A DNA stretch of 64,000 nt, taken from Ophiura sarsii (lineage: Eukaryota > Echinodermata > Ophiuroidea > Amphilepidida > Ophiuridae). Of this stretch, positions 35,511 to 47,760 are shown piece after piece. The position numbers and the translations under genes are program-made. Within the stretch, counting starts at the first letter, position 1; each line of letters starts with the position of its first letter. The notes below the pieces were generated by a model. The model ran no database searches, was not told the DNA's origin, and saw nothing but the letters and a program-made list of their open reading frames with translations. The stretch is taken from contig CM069454.1 of NCBI GenBank assembly GCA_035610835.1, positions 2,853,117 through 2,917,116 on the forward strand. Direction: 5' to 3'.

Positions 35511-35860
35511 AAGATTGAAAATGTCCCGTCTTTTACAGATTGACGCATGTGTGACAGGGGTATTATGTATATTTATAATGTAATATGTCAATTTAGCGTA
35601 AACGTGTTATGAACGGTGCCACATATATTCACGCATTTTCCATCCATATTATTTTGTTTTTAAAAAGAAAAACATCTTTTAACTTATGATGCGTATGATT
35701 CTTTAAATATCAATATTTTGTCATATATCCGATGTTTCGTAACCAAGTTATCAGAGGGGGTAAATGTTGCCGACCTTTACATAATAACCTTATACCCTAG
35801 AAGTATTGCAGTGGGGATGGCCCGAAGAACAGGCGGAGAATATGGGGGACAAAATAATTA

Positions 35861-35930
35861 GGTCCGCCGCTCCCAGGAATTGAACCCGGGTCGCCGTAGT
35901 GATAGGCGAGCGAGAACACCAACAAACCAT
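35861..35930 (-). mobile_element. tRNA-like SINE head
   Basis: On the minus strand TTGGTGTTCTCGCTCGCC is followed by a pairable TCGCC..GGCGA arm and a B box GGGTTCAATTCC inside a T-arm-like CCCGG..CTGGG. The order and spacing suit a tRNA-derived promoter. The acceptor stem does not close, so a SINE is more likely than a functional tRNA gene. The tail is not identified. Confidence 0.5.
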
Positions 35931-36224
35931 GTTTGCAGTATGGGATAGAAGTTGTGTGCATGCGCCTAAAAGTGCTGCTGGCAGTGCGGTTCTGTGTCGC
36001 TGTGTACGCTGTGTTCTGTGTAATATATGATTGCCTAATATTGATTCTTTGTATCTTTATTAGTTGAATAGACCTTAACCTTGTTTTGATACCATAAGAA
36101 GCTAAAACACATTTGTGGTTGATTACATTTGATTGTCCGTAAAGTGAACTCTATAGGTACTTCGACCTCGGTCATTGCTAAGCCAATTATGGTTAACGAT
36201 ATATTATGTAGCAGTGATCGTAAC

Positions 36225-36436
36225 AATACCAGTGAGATTTGTCCCAGTATTGAACGATACTGGTACATAATTATGTTCAGTATCACCCGATACTGGAACA
36301 TTTTATATGTGCCAGTATCTGTCGTTACTGGAACACTGACTTTATTCTAGTATCGAACGATACTGGGTGTTCCAGTACAATGCTGGATGTTCCAGTATCG
36401 GGCTATGTACACTTCAGAATTTGGGACCCAAAGTCA
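36225..36436. mobile_element. Palindrome-array element, third copy
   Basis: Four good and two degenerate CCAGTATCG-NN-CGATACTGG palindromes lie between about 36233 and 36400. They end with TGTACACTTCAGAATTTGGG, a decayed version of the family's right end. The left inverted end is missing. Confidence 0.8.
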
Positions 36437-37738
36437 ATATATAGCACAGTGAGGCTGTACATTACTAAGCTTTATTTGGCCCATGAAGTCCACTGCGATT
36501 GTTTTCAAACAGACACGGATGTCCGTTGCACCGTTTGTGGGGCCTCGCGTACTTAACATGCTTAACGTGAGGACAACCCCGTGTGCGTCCATTGCTTCGA
36601 GCAACCCATCAGTGACAATTCGCTTCCCGTTCAAATCGAATCAAGTAGCTTAACATATAGTGAGAAATAATGACAACCAAACTCATTCTAGCACTCAGAT
36701 GCGTCAATGTTTATTGTGAGCACTATAAAATGGTACATCTTCTTAAAATAAGTCAATAACATGAATTTAAGAGTACCTGGTTACTTGTAAAACACATTTC
36801 CATTAACTTTGAATCGGCTTATTTATAAAGAAAATAGACCTGGAGTTAAATTGAAAAGTAATTACACATGGTGAGATAGATGACAGTCAAGCTTATATCA
36901 GCATTCAGCACTAATGTTGACAGTGTATACAATTCCGAAGAGCTCTAGAAATCGTTTGAGTAGTTTTCTGCAAGAAGTATCAGGGGGAAATACGAATAAA
37001 CTAGAGCGGTTCTCGGCTTTCGCGGTTCTCGGTTTTTGCGGTTCTCGGGGTTTGTGGTTTGAGATTTTGAACAAAACCTGACTGGGTCCTGTTAGTGAAT
37101 AGAGTTGGTCTCATCCTTTGTATATTTGTAAGGGGAACAGTCTTTATCAGATTTCAGACGAACTGATATAATGAGATGAGTGACAATGTCCCCATTGAAA
37201 TATTAAGGTTACCGTGGGGTATGCTGTTTTACTGAATTGGTGCATAAACATGGTTATTAAAAAATTGAGTTGATGGACATGACATATTTACAAAGCTAAT
37301 CATATTATTTTCAATTTTGTATATATTTTTAATTGGCGCATTTACGTGGATGTGGGTTATGTAAAGTGAAAGTGGAAGCAGCGATTTAGCCAAGAAGGGG
37401 GTGCTATCTAGTTTGATTGGACTCAAAATAATGGGACAAGTGTATGATTTTTTTGCCGAACAATGTTTATTATGCACACATACAACATCTTTACTATAAA
37501 AATAGTTGTAGTTTGTTCATTAAAAACGAAATTTCTAGAATATATTCCTTCTGCGATTATTTTTAGTGCTATAGTTTACTTAGTTCCAAATTGGCGGAAA
37601 CTGTTTACATATGATTTAATTTGTGGAAGAGTAGGCAATTAAAACACTTGCATTTTTGTTTTGTTTGCAAAAATCGTTCTTATAGGCTTGGATAAATTGT
37701 GTGCGCGGATTGATAATAGCTGAATATACAGGGTGAGT

Positions 37739-38316
37739 CAAAAAGACTGCAATAGTGGAAAGAAGCCATTTTGTTTTCAAAACCAAAATTAATTTGAACC
37801 TTTTAATCAGTGCACCCATTTCACACGTTTGTCCACGAGATACCCAAAATATGCATCAGATCGCAAAATGTGTCACTCAGTCAAATTTGGAAACTTAAGT
37901 TCATTTGTGATGTTATTGGAATTTGATGGCATCCTTTCTTGTTTACATGTAACTTAGCATAATCAATTATAATCATCATATACCTATGCTATGAAAGCGT
38001 ATAATATTCTAAATTTTAATAAAAAAGTGACATTTTCCTTTTTTTTGTTGGCGGGATATTCAAATATGAAAATGCAATGTGTGCCATTTCAAATGAAAAT
38101 CCCTCTGCTCGTGGACAAACAGGTATATTTGGTTGAGGGTCACTGCCAAAGAGGGTCACTGCCAAAGACAGACGAAAATGCGATCGACTTCATTTTTTCA
38201 CACAAAGTTAGGATTAAATACATCATTCTTGCAACGTTTAAAGAAATTTAAAATTCATTTTGGTTTTGGAAACAAAATGGCTTCTTTCCACTATTGCAGT
38301 TTTTTGACTCACCCTG
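37739..38316. mobile_element. Tc1/mariner-type MITE, CAGGGTGAGTC ends, long copy
   Basis: About 60-bp inverted ends start CAGGGTGAGTCAAAAAGACTG and continue GGAAAGAAGCCATTTTGTTT. TA lies on both sides. Inside is a short direct repeat, GAGGGTCACTGCCAAAGA. It is 578 bp long. The copy at 45783 is a shortened relative. Confidence 0.9.
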
Positions 38317-38599
38317 TATCTTGCTATGATGGAACTAATTAAACTATATAGCTTATAACTATATTCTAAATCTGTTTACAAGAACAATATTGCAATTTAA
38401 GGAATTTGTGTGCTACAAGTAAAGCAAATGTTTATATTTTAGTCTAATTGTCACGATGGACCACAGTCATATGCATAACACCGTTTGAAAGGTAAGTACT
38501 GTTTAGATGGAATGTTGGTTTGTATTTGTAAATGGTCATCTTTTATTACTTCAGTTTCCATAAAGGAGGTTTTGTTACATTGTAATAAAATGCCAGAAC

Positions 38600-39947
38600 C
38601 GGTACTTAACCACGTAGAATTGACACTAATGATCTTTACAAAATAGTTAAGGTTGAATTAAATTCTGCATACTTCAGCCCCCACCCCTCTCGGTACGGCA
38701 CGGGGTCTACAATGTTCTAAAATGTCATTAGTAAAGATGCATCTTCACGTGGAATTGATACAATGTCCTTTTTAGACATTTTGTGAACTTTTGGAATGTC
38801 GTCTACAGACGCATGCCGCGTGGAAAGTGTTAATGACACTAATGATCTTTACTAAATATTTAACGTTGAATTAAGTTCTGCATACTTCCGCCCCCCCCCC
38901 CCCTCCCTCTCGGTAGGACACGGGGTCTGAAATGTTCTAACATGTCATTAGTAAAGATACATCTCCACGTGGCATTGATACTACAATATGTCATTTTTTA
39001 GAAATTTTGTGAACTTTTGAAATGTCGTCTACAGACGCATACCGCGTGGAAAGTGTTAATGACACTAATGATCTTTACTAAATATTTAACGTTGAATTAA
39101 ATTCTGCATACTTCAGCCCCCACCCCTCTCGGTACGGCACGGGGTCTACAATGTTCTAAAATGTCATTAGTAAAGATGCATCTTCACGTGGAATTGATAC
39201 AATATGTCCTTTTTAGACATTTTGTGAACTTTTGGAATGTCGTCTACAGACGCATGCCGCGTGGAAAGTGTTAATGACACTAATGATCTTTACTAAATAT
39301 TTAACGTTGAATTAAGTTCTGCATACTTCCGCCCCCCCCCCCCCCTCCCTCTCGGTACGACACGGGGTCTGAAATGTTCTAACATGTCATTAGTAAAGAT
39401 ACATCTCCACGTGGAATTGATACTACAATATGTCATTTTTTAGAAATTTTGTGAACTTTTGAAATGTCGTCTACAGACGCATGCCGCGTGGAAAGTGTTA
39501 ATGACACTAATGATCTTTACTAAATATTTAACGTTGAATTAAGTTCTGCATACTCCCCCCCCTCTCACCCCCCCCCCCCCCCCCCCCCCTCTCGGTACGG
39601 CACGGGGTCTACAATGTTCTAAAATGTCATTAGTACGTGGAATTGCTACAATATGTCATGTGTTTAGACATTTTGTGAACTTTTGGAATGTCGTCTACAG
39701 ACGCATGCCCGTGGAAAGTTTCAATCGGACACTAATGATCTTTACTGAATATTTACGGTTGAATTAAGTTCTGCATACTCCCCCCTTCTCGATACGGCAC
39801 GGGGTCTAAAGTGTTCTAAAATGTCACTAAAGATATATCTCCGGTTCTATAAACCACGTGGAATTGACACAAATGATCTTTACCAAATAGTTAAGATATA
39901 ATTCAGTTCTGCATACTCCCGTCTGCCTCTCCGTGCTCAGGCTCATG
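38600..39947. repeat. Satellite of about 220-bp units with alternating variants
   Basis: About six units each contain GACACTAATGATCTTTAC, a poly-C/T run, CTCTCGGTACGGCACGGGG and the MITE end GCCGCGTGGAAAGTGTTAA. Units 1 and 3 are nearly identical, and so are 2 and 4, so the array expanded as dimers. TGCCAGAACCGGTAC lies at both borders (38591 and 39947). The last units are shorter and more diverged. Confidence 0.92.
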
Positions 39948-40079
39948 CCAGAACCGGTACACACAAACTTGATTCATCTAATTTGGAGCATTTTGATCCA
40001 TATACAGCTTAATAGACAACAAAATTAATTGGATTTTGTTACTCAAAATTATTAATGCACTTATCAATTGCATCCCCTG

Positions 40080-40550
40080 CCCCGGGGGACCCGGGTATAG
40101 CGGGGATTAGGGCCGGGACGTACAAATTGCCCATGTGACGTACGTCCCGGGTTTACGGTCCCCGCATGGCCGGGCACCATTTCTTGTACACGTCCCCGCT
40201 ACTAACAGTCCCGGCCCCTTGTCTGGGACAAAGTGTACACGGCCACCCATTTCCCAGGACAATGTATTCACTACAGTCCCAAGGTCGCTTACTTCTTTCT
40301 GCAACCATAACGGAATGCATTTCTATGTGTTCAATATGGCTTATTCCGTCAAGCGCATCGCATCTCTAGCTTATTCAAAGCAAACGTCCGGGGTGTACAT
40401 TTGTTACCTTAGCGTACGTCCCCGCTACACGCCTCGGCTAGCGGGGGCACAGTTTGTACGTCCGCGTACACTCCCCCGGCCGCATAGGCCTAGCCGGGCA
40501 CCATTTTGTGTACACTCGTGTACGGTCCCCGCCATGCCCGGATTGCAATT
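40080..40550. repeat. GC-rich island of GTCCCCG/CCGGG motifs
   Basis: This abruptly GC-rich segment has repeated GTACGTCCC, GTCCCCGC and GCCGGGCACCATTT motifs; the last occurs twice (about 40169 and 40493). It is bordered by AT-rich DNA with CAATTGCAT on both sides. The 141-codon frame here follows the repeats and is not called a gene. Confidence 0.5.
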
Positions 40551-40559
40551 GCATAAATA

Positions 40560-41558
40560 ACAACTAATGCAATAATGGAAATATTTATGCTTGACGTATT
40601 GAGATTGTTTTAATAATCATGTTTGGTGTTTAGACTAACCCTAACTAACATTATATGCTCTACATATTGTTAGGGTTTGGCAGATTTTTTGTGTCTTTAA
40701 GGCAAAATTGATGGGTAGGATATTTAAAATTTGGGCTGGTAGTTCCCCCCCCCCCCCCCCCCCGACAGAATTTGTTGTGTGCCCCCGCCTCCCTTTGTGC
40801 CCCGCCCCACTCTCTGGAGATAGTGCTTTTATGCGTCTTAACGTTTTAAAAATAACATTTTCCCTTTTTTAAATAAATAAATGCCATTATTTTTGAAAAA
40901 TTGATTAAAATCCTGCGGATTGTTGACTGTGCTGCTTTTGGACTGCGAAATTTTTGGACCGTGCGAAATTTGTGGTCCTTATTTACGAAGGTTTTTGAAA
41001 TCTTGCCTCCCCCCCCCCCCCCTGAAAAAAATCCTAGCTACGCCACTGACGTGTACGGTGTACCCCGGGCGGTGTACACACATTTATTGGAAAGCAGTAG
41101 GGGCCTTGACAACAATGAATGACTGGATTTGAGGAGGAAAAAACACATTTCTTGAGACCTATTTTTTTCTTGAGAAAATCAATTCTTTATCGAGAAAAAC
41201 AGTTTTTAACCAGTATTTTTGCTATTCAGTTGGGACTGGTTTCGTATATTGTATTATTTTTTTGCCAATCAATAAAAAATACCAGTTAAGTTTCGAATTT
41301 CTAAGACTATTCTTATAGGCCTTCAAATATTTGCTGTGCTAACGTACATTGTATATAAGCCTACGTAGATACGGCATATGAGTGCCCCCCCGGCAAGAAT
41401 GGCTGTAGCTTCCCGTGCGCGATGACAATCTTGGCATTAATTTCAAGTACCCGGTCAATTGATGAGCCAATAAACCACTCAAGTACGTATTTGGGCTAAC
41501 ACGCCGCTATTGTCTTCAACAAGCGTTATATTTGCTTTATGGCTTCTAAACATTCCGT
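40560..41558. other. No gene; poly-C runs and a hAT-like right end
   Basis: Poly-C runs lie at about 40746-40763 and 41010-41021. CTAGCTACGCCACTG near 41035-41049 looks like the right end of a hAT-type MITE, but the left end was not found. Confidence 0.4.
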
Positions 41559-41634
41559 CGCTGTTCTGACATACCGGCACATCTCTTTACTTATTTCTGT
41601 TGTAATGTGCCGGTATGTCAGCAGAACAGCGACG
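41559..41634. ncRNA. 76-nt hairpin with about 28-bp arms
   Basis: CGTCGCTGTTCTG-ACATACC continues as GGCACAT and pairs perfectly with the downstream inverse arm, apart from a 3-base CTG bulge. The loop is about 20 bases. The length, single bulge and loop size are like an animal pre-miRNA. A short fold-back repeat is the main alternative. Confidence 0.35.
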
Positions 41635-42524
41635 ATTCCATCAACACTGCTGTCATATATCCTGATTTCTTGTAAGCATGTAATGTATTTGTGTTTAAAG
41701 CTGAATATTCCATTAGACTTCAAGGGGTAAGGGTTGTAGGAAGTTTGTTATAAAATACCAGCACAAAAAACTTCGCCTATAATACTGATAAAAAAAAATT
41801 AAAAATTGACCACGGTATCAAAAAGGGGATCAGGTACAGAGGTAGAGCTGAGACTTATATTAGTCTCAGGGTAGAGTACGAACTGAACCAAGAGATTTTT
41901 TTATGACGAAAAAATATTTTTAAACTGATTTTATCGATGTCTTTAAAAAAATGGGGCTTTGTAATGAAAATGTTCGCGATTTTCCTCCAGTGTTTTGAAC
42001 ACCTTTCCAACGTCAGTGCCCTCCCTCCCCCGGGCATTCGCCCACTTGAAAATACAAAAACAACAACACTTTGCCACCCAACTGAAACATAGGTCCTTCC
42101 CCCGGTCTTTCGAGTCATTGCGACTGCGCGAATTCCTGGCTTCAAAGTTGATAATATCGCGAGCTTTAGAAGCCACAGTTTCCCTTTGACTGACTAACCA
42201 AGAACGATGCACCGTAGCACAGAGAGGATCAACATGTTTAATGATTAGCATAATATTTATGATTTCCGGTTGGTCATTTCACCGTCAACAGAATCCAAAG
42301 TCTACCTTCGACCAAGCGTCACACATTACCGCCGACGTTTGCACAGGGGGATTAGATCCTTGAGACATGCAAAAGCCAAATACTGGCCACGACAAACTTA
42401 TATACGGATTAGCGCCTTTGATAATAAACTCGACCGTAACCAACAAGGTTCTCCCCCAATCAACCGTAACACATGATATAATGACCTTAGTACACAGGAT
42501 CGTAATATAATTGGGCTACTTATT

Positions 42525-42860
42525 GTCGTGAGCCGCGGTTTAGAGCACACTTGGGCCGCGGTTTGGAACATCACGGTTGGCAACACTGTTTGAGACTTTT
42601 TTAAGACTTTTTTGAGACATGTTGCCTACACCACGGTTTGGCCGCACTATTGGGCTACTTTTGTCCCCTGCACCGCGGGCAAAAAAACGGGGGCCACGGT
42701 TTGGGAAAACTGAGACTAATATAACTATTAGTCTTAGGGAAAAGTCAAGCTACACTGTATTTTCTATGGGAACACAACAATTTTTGTCGCGGGTCGCGGT
42801 TTTAGAGGACACTTGGGCCGCGGTTTTGAACTAATCTGAGTTGGCAACACTGCAGTCCTT
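42525..42860. repeat. Direct repeat of about 70 bp
   Basis: GCGGTTTAGAGCACACTTGG..CCGCGGTTT..GTTGGCAACACTG occurs near 42533-42592 and again near 42795-42854. A further CACGGTTTGGCC copy lies between them. The role is unknown. The region 41640-43528 otherwise shows no recognisable gene. Confidence 0.6.
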
Positions 42861-43528
42861 GAGCCATGACTCAGAGCTCGTAAGACGAATTCAATACTGG
42901 GATGGACCCAGTAACAAGTCGAATGTACCTTATGCTTACCTAAATTGCTTTGTGTTTTTATGCCGCGTTTGGGTAATGGGAGTACGATCCGGGACAGCAC
43001 ACGTTTTGGGGATTAAGCAGTATTAATTAAAATGGAAGATGTTATTTCTGTGTTTTGAAATTAACAGTGGTGTGGTTTGAGGTCTGAATATTGCTTTGGG
43101 TTTGAACTATTATGAATAATTAATTATTAAATTAATTGCCACATAATTTCTTTAAAAGTTTTTTATGTCATTCGGGGTGTTTTATTGGCCTTTATATATA
43201 AATAAAAGTCTGATCGATTTATTGACATCGTCACATTTTTTCGGACACTTTCATAAAAAGTGTTGTTACCTAAATGCGGGGGACTTGTTTCAGTTCTCTA
43301 CACTCCTACTGGATGACGACACAAGTTGGCCATACACACTGGTAGTTGTCTATGTCTTTTCAATACGTAGCCAGCGTGCGTTATTAAATTTACTGAACTT
43401 CTTAGCCATGTCCCATGTGGGGTATCAAAATGGCTTGATATACGTAAGTACATTCTGTTTGTCGGCTGTAAATCATAAGATAAGTAATGCTTTTTGTTTA
43501 TGTTTCACATTATTTACACGGTATCCTA

Positions 43529-44017
43529 CGAGGGACATTCAATAAATACCTGCAACCATTGAAAATCTCTGAACCGTGACACGTGTCAGTAAAATAAACT
43601 TATGATACTTAAACTGTAAGTCGTACTCTTTTCTCACAGAAATTTTCGAACACGTAGGTTATTTTTATTATTACATTTCAACACTGTGCATACCGTGATC
43701 TCAGGGCACAGGTTAGGGAATTAAATGTTACAATGGCGGAGTTTGAGAGACAAGTTTGTGGTATGCATTAAGATACATGCGTTAACAGTGTTAATATTGG
43801 CGCTTGATTTATAATGCTGATTCTTGTCAATTTTCAGTGCCCAGAGACCATGATGTTTATAGTCCTGCAATAACATGATAAAAATGACCCACATGTTTGA
43901 AATTTTCCGTGAGAAAGGGTTAATACTTACAATTTAAGTATCATTAGTTTATTTTATTGACACATGTCACGGTTCAAAGATTTTCAATGGTTGCAGGTAT
44001 TTATTGAATGCCGCTCG
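43529..44017. mobile_element. mariner-type MITE, CGAGGGACATTCAATAAAT ends
   Basis: Imperfect inverted ends of about 100 bases (CGAGGGACATTCAATAAATA.., then TGCAACCATTGAAAAT, TGAACCGTGACA and so on) are flanked by TA. Ends of the CGAGGG-CATTCA type with TA duplication are typical of mariner relatives. It is 489 bp long and the interior carries no transposase. Confidence 0.88.
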
Positions 44018-44715
44018 TATAAGAGTATATTCAAGATAACTTGATTTGGTTTATTTTTGGAATGCCAATGATTATATTTTTTAAATCAATTTTTGAGATC
44101 AATTATTTGTTTAAGCATAACTAACATGCATCGTCGCTACCAAGTAATGGTGATAGTGTACTCTTTGGAGTCGCTCAAACGAACTATGAAAAAGTGGTAA
44201 AAACAAATCTCTCACAGCTACTCGACTGATCAAACAAACCGGTCGTGCACGAGGTGGATTGAAATCAACTGCAGCGATTCAGTCTTGTCGACCTGGTGTA
44301 ATCTGTCCTTACTGTTGGCAAATCGCCTGACGTCGTCCATACTAAATGAAAACTCGTTTAGCGACCTAAGTATGTGATCAGCATAATAAGACGTTTAAAA
44401 ACAACTGTAACTTTCACATCATTTAAACACTTCATACATTTTTTGCCGGTATTATTCATCCTTAGTGAACCTTAATTAGGTACACAATAACATGTATAGT
44501 GATATTTGAAAGTTATTGATCTTTTGAAATATAATGAATTGCACGCAGTTATAATTGCCGAAAAACCCTAAACCATTAACACGTCAATTTTAATGAAGTT
44601 CAAATGAAAGGATTTTTATTGCTGCACTTGTCATACATAATAAAGCAGTGCCCATACATCATGTACTTTCAAATGAAATAGAGCAATGTTTGGGGCAAAT
44701 AGAGACGGACCACTA

Positions 44716-45425
44716 TAATATTAATAATAATAACACTAATATTAACACTAATAACAATAATAATAATAACATTAATAATAATAATAACATTACTAATCAT
44801 AAAACTAATAATAATAATGATAACAATATTAGCGACAAGGCACATATCCAATCTAAATGAGAGCGCCCAAGGCACGAACATATAATACAGTATACATAAA
44901 AACGATGAACAACAATAAAAATGCAAGAGCCTACCGATCTCACATAAAAAGAATGGACGATAAAGCTATACGGTATACAATGAAGAAGGAAGAAACTGAA
45001 TTATTGCAAAATATCTTTAGACATCAGATGTGTTTTCAACAGATTTCTAAAGATTATTACTGTTTTTGCAGTTTTTATATTGATAGGAAGTTCATTCCAG
45101 AGACGAGAAGCTGCAATGGCGAATGATCTGTCTCCCCAAGTGCGTTTAGATATAGTTGCTTGAAGAAGATGCACGTGTCCAGAACGAGAGTGCGAGTTGG
45201 CACATAGTTTGATAACAATTCAGATAAATATGATGGGGCAACATTGTTGATACATTTATATACAATCAGCAATGGTTTGAAAATAATTCTCCGAGCGCAA
45301 GCAAATGGAGTAAGATCGTTTAGAGAATGTGAGTATGAGAGCTGCAGTGTTTTGAATTTTCTGAAGACGATAGTGTTCGTTAGCTGGTAATCTATAAAAA
45401 AAGAGCATTGTTGTTAACAAGACGA
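44716..45425 (-). pseudogene. LINE 3' fragment with (ATT)n-rich tail
   Basis: The minus-strand translation in two frames gives HYRLQKIQNTAALILTFSKR and then VYKCINNVAPSYLSELL. These are parts of the C-terminal tail of a CR1/L2-like reverse transcriptase, joined here by a frameshift and a gap. An AAT/AAC-rich microsatellite at 44716-44840 lies where the 3' tail would be. The copy is short and broken. Confidence 0.75.
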
Positions 45426-45782
45426 TACAGCAACAGAATGCAATATGCATTTCAAAGGCACCCTAGTTTTTATCATCTTACAGAAGTTATAAGAGTAGCG
45501 CCAAAACTCAACGATTTTCGTAAACATGATTTGTTTAAGACTCAGAACTACCATCATGGACTATTTCATTGGAATAGTACTGTTGTTATGAGAAATGATG
45601 AAGAACGCATTGAATGACCTTCTTATGTCTCGAAGTTACTGTATATAATAGGGCTACCGTTTCATGGTCCATCCAATAAATCCAAACATCATCACCCTAG
45701 AAAATAAGGGTTATAGGTCCGGTACACCGGTTGCTGTAATTGTTATTGTTTTGGTTGGTACAGGAAGCTATAGCATGTTATA

Positions 45783-46044
45783 CAGGGTGAGTCAAAAAGA
45801 CTGCAATAATGGAAAGAAGCCATTTTGTTTTCAAAACCAAAATGAATTTTAAAACAGGTTCATTTGGTTGTGCAGCAAAGATGGTCACCAAAGACAAATG
45901 AAAAATGCAATCGACTTCATTTTTTTACACAAAGTTAGGATTAAATACATCATTCTTGCAACGTTTAAAAAGTTTTAAAATTCATTTTGGTTTTGAAAAC
46001 AAAATGGCTTCTTTCCACTATTGCAGTCTTTTTGACTCACCCTG
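45783..46044. mobile_element. Short copy of the CAGGGTGAGTC MITE
   Basis: It has the same ends and TA flanks as 37739-38316, but only 262 bp between them. The right half is almost identical, so it is an internal-deletion derivative. A further partial copy without proper ends lies at about 46133-46290. Confidence 0.88.
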
Positions 46045-46289
46045 TATCTTGAATCACGTTTATTGGATTGATGGATTAAACGTTTTTATTCTGGGTATGC
46101 ATAATAGATGATGAATTGTAATGCAAAACAAAACCTGCAATAATGAAAAGAAGCCATCTTGTTTTCAAAACCAATTTGATTTTTGAATATTTTTTAAACA
46201 TTATAAGATTAACATATCCATTACTAATTTCGTGTGAAAATATGAAGTCAATCGCATTTTGTCACAGTGCCGTTCGGGCGCTTGCCCTT

Positions 46290-46530
46290 TACCGCATCTA
46301 CAATGCCAATTCACTCCTATTATAATGTGCGCTATGTGGATATCGATCTTAGGCGGCTTCAGCGTCTCCAATACAAGGCCACACGGCTTGTCTTTGTTTG
46401 TGGAAGGGATGAGCGCTCTTTGAATCTGCTTGCATCCCTCCACTGGCTTCCTATTCAGGATAGAAGTCGCTTTAAATATGTTATGTATGTTTATAAGTGT
46501 ATCAATAATGTAGCACCATCGTATTTGATT
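46290..46530 (+). pseudogene. CR1/L2-like LINE C-terminal fragment
   Basis: The plus-strand frame includes LRRLQRLQYKATRLVFVCGR, NLLASLHWLPIQDRSRFKYV and VYKCINNVAPSYL, the conserved tail of CR1/L2-like reverse transcriptases. It shares VYKCINNVAPSYL with the fragment at 45.1 kb but lies in the opposite orientation. It is truncated on both sides. Confidence 0.8.
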
Positions 46531-46539
46531 ATTTTTTTT

Positions 46540-47760
46540 CATATAATTTTCTTAATCTCATATCATTTTGCATTAATATTCATTAATTTTTCTTCAATAC
46601 TCATATAAATTTGCATCAAGCTCTGTCATCATATTGGAAAACAACACCTAACGTACATAATTTCCATCAATATAAATGGATGCACTTGGTATTCACAGAT
46701 TTTATCATTGTCTCACAATGTTATCATGGAAGTTTGTAGATATTATTACTTACAGATATTGTTCGGCTTTCATTTGTACAGGCGGAAAAATGTTATGTTG
46801 ATCGATGTTCAATACAACTACATGTATACCATTTAAAAGCTTAACATGATATCTTTAATATTAATCATATAATTTGCATCAATATGTCATACGTTTGCAT
46901 CAATATTCATATTATTTTGCATCAACATCCATAACGTTCATGATTACAATAATAAACTGTGCGTCAATTTTCACACGGTTTAAATAATGTGTATACATTT
47001 ATTTGACATAACAGGACGTGGTTCAGTCATGAAACAGAAATTACAGTAATAATGTGTAAGACGATTATAACTAGTTTACAAAATCTGTCATTAATAACTA
47101 ATAGTATTATTTTCATCAATGTCGTATAATGTTGCATTAATATTCATATAATGTTGTTTCACTACTCATATACAATTGCATCAAATTCCATTATATTATA
47201 ATAATATATAAAAATACAATAATATACGTTGCATCAATGATCATACAGTTTACATAATTTGTGAGACGATAATATAGATTTTTCAAAATCTAATAATTAA
47301 TCATTATTATTATTCATATACTTGCTATCAATGTCATATAATTTTGCATTAATATTCTTATAAATTTGCTTCAATACTCAATATACATCAAACTCTATAT
47401 ATTATATAATTACAACAATATACGTTGCATCAATGTTCATACAGTTTACATTTGAATCAGGATTTGATTCAGTCTTATACAAATTCTCAATGATGTGTAC
47501 CGGATAAATCAATAAACTGTCATCATATTGGAAAAACAACACCTAACGGACATAATTTCCATCAACAGAAATGGATACATAACACTTAACTTGGTATTCA
47601 CAGATGTTATCATTGTCTTACAAAGTAATCATAGAAGTTTGCAGATTATTGTTATTTACAGAATTTGTTCGTACAGGTGGAAAACCATAATGTCGATCGA
47701 TGTTACAAAACAATTACATGTATACCATTCGTAAGCTTAACATTATGCTACATATAAATG
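46540..47760. repeat. AT-rich repeat field with about 895-bp duplication
   Basis: Degenerate TTGCATCAATATTCATATAA motifs recur many times. The segment from TCATCATATTGGAAAACAAC (46626) to about 46860 is repeated at 47520-47750, with the same order of words (ATTTCCATCAA, TTGGTATTCACAGAT, GTCGATCGATGTT). No coding potential is seen. Confidence 0.7.

Noticed and set aside
36434..36634. 66-codon minus-strand frame that looks somewhat coding
   Set aside because: It starts with TTG, has no acceptor site or known domain, and ends at the palindrome element; support is too weak to call an exon.
40135..40560. 141-codon plus-strand frame
   Set aside because: It lies wholly in a GC-rich block of repeated GTCCCCG/CCGGG motifs, overlaps other long frames and shows no domain; frames are long there because stop codons are rare in GC-rich DNA.
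43165..43545. 126-codon hydrophobic plus-strand frame
   Set aside because: Composition fits translated AT-rich DNA; it runs into the mariner-type MITE at 43529 and has no recognisable domain.
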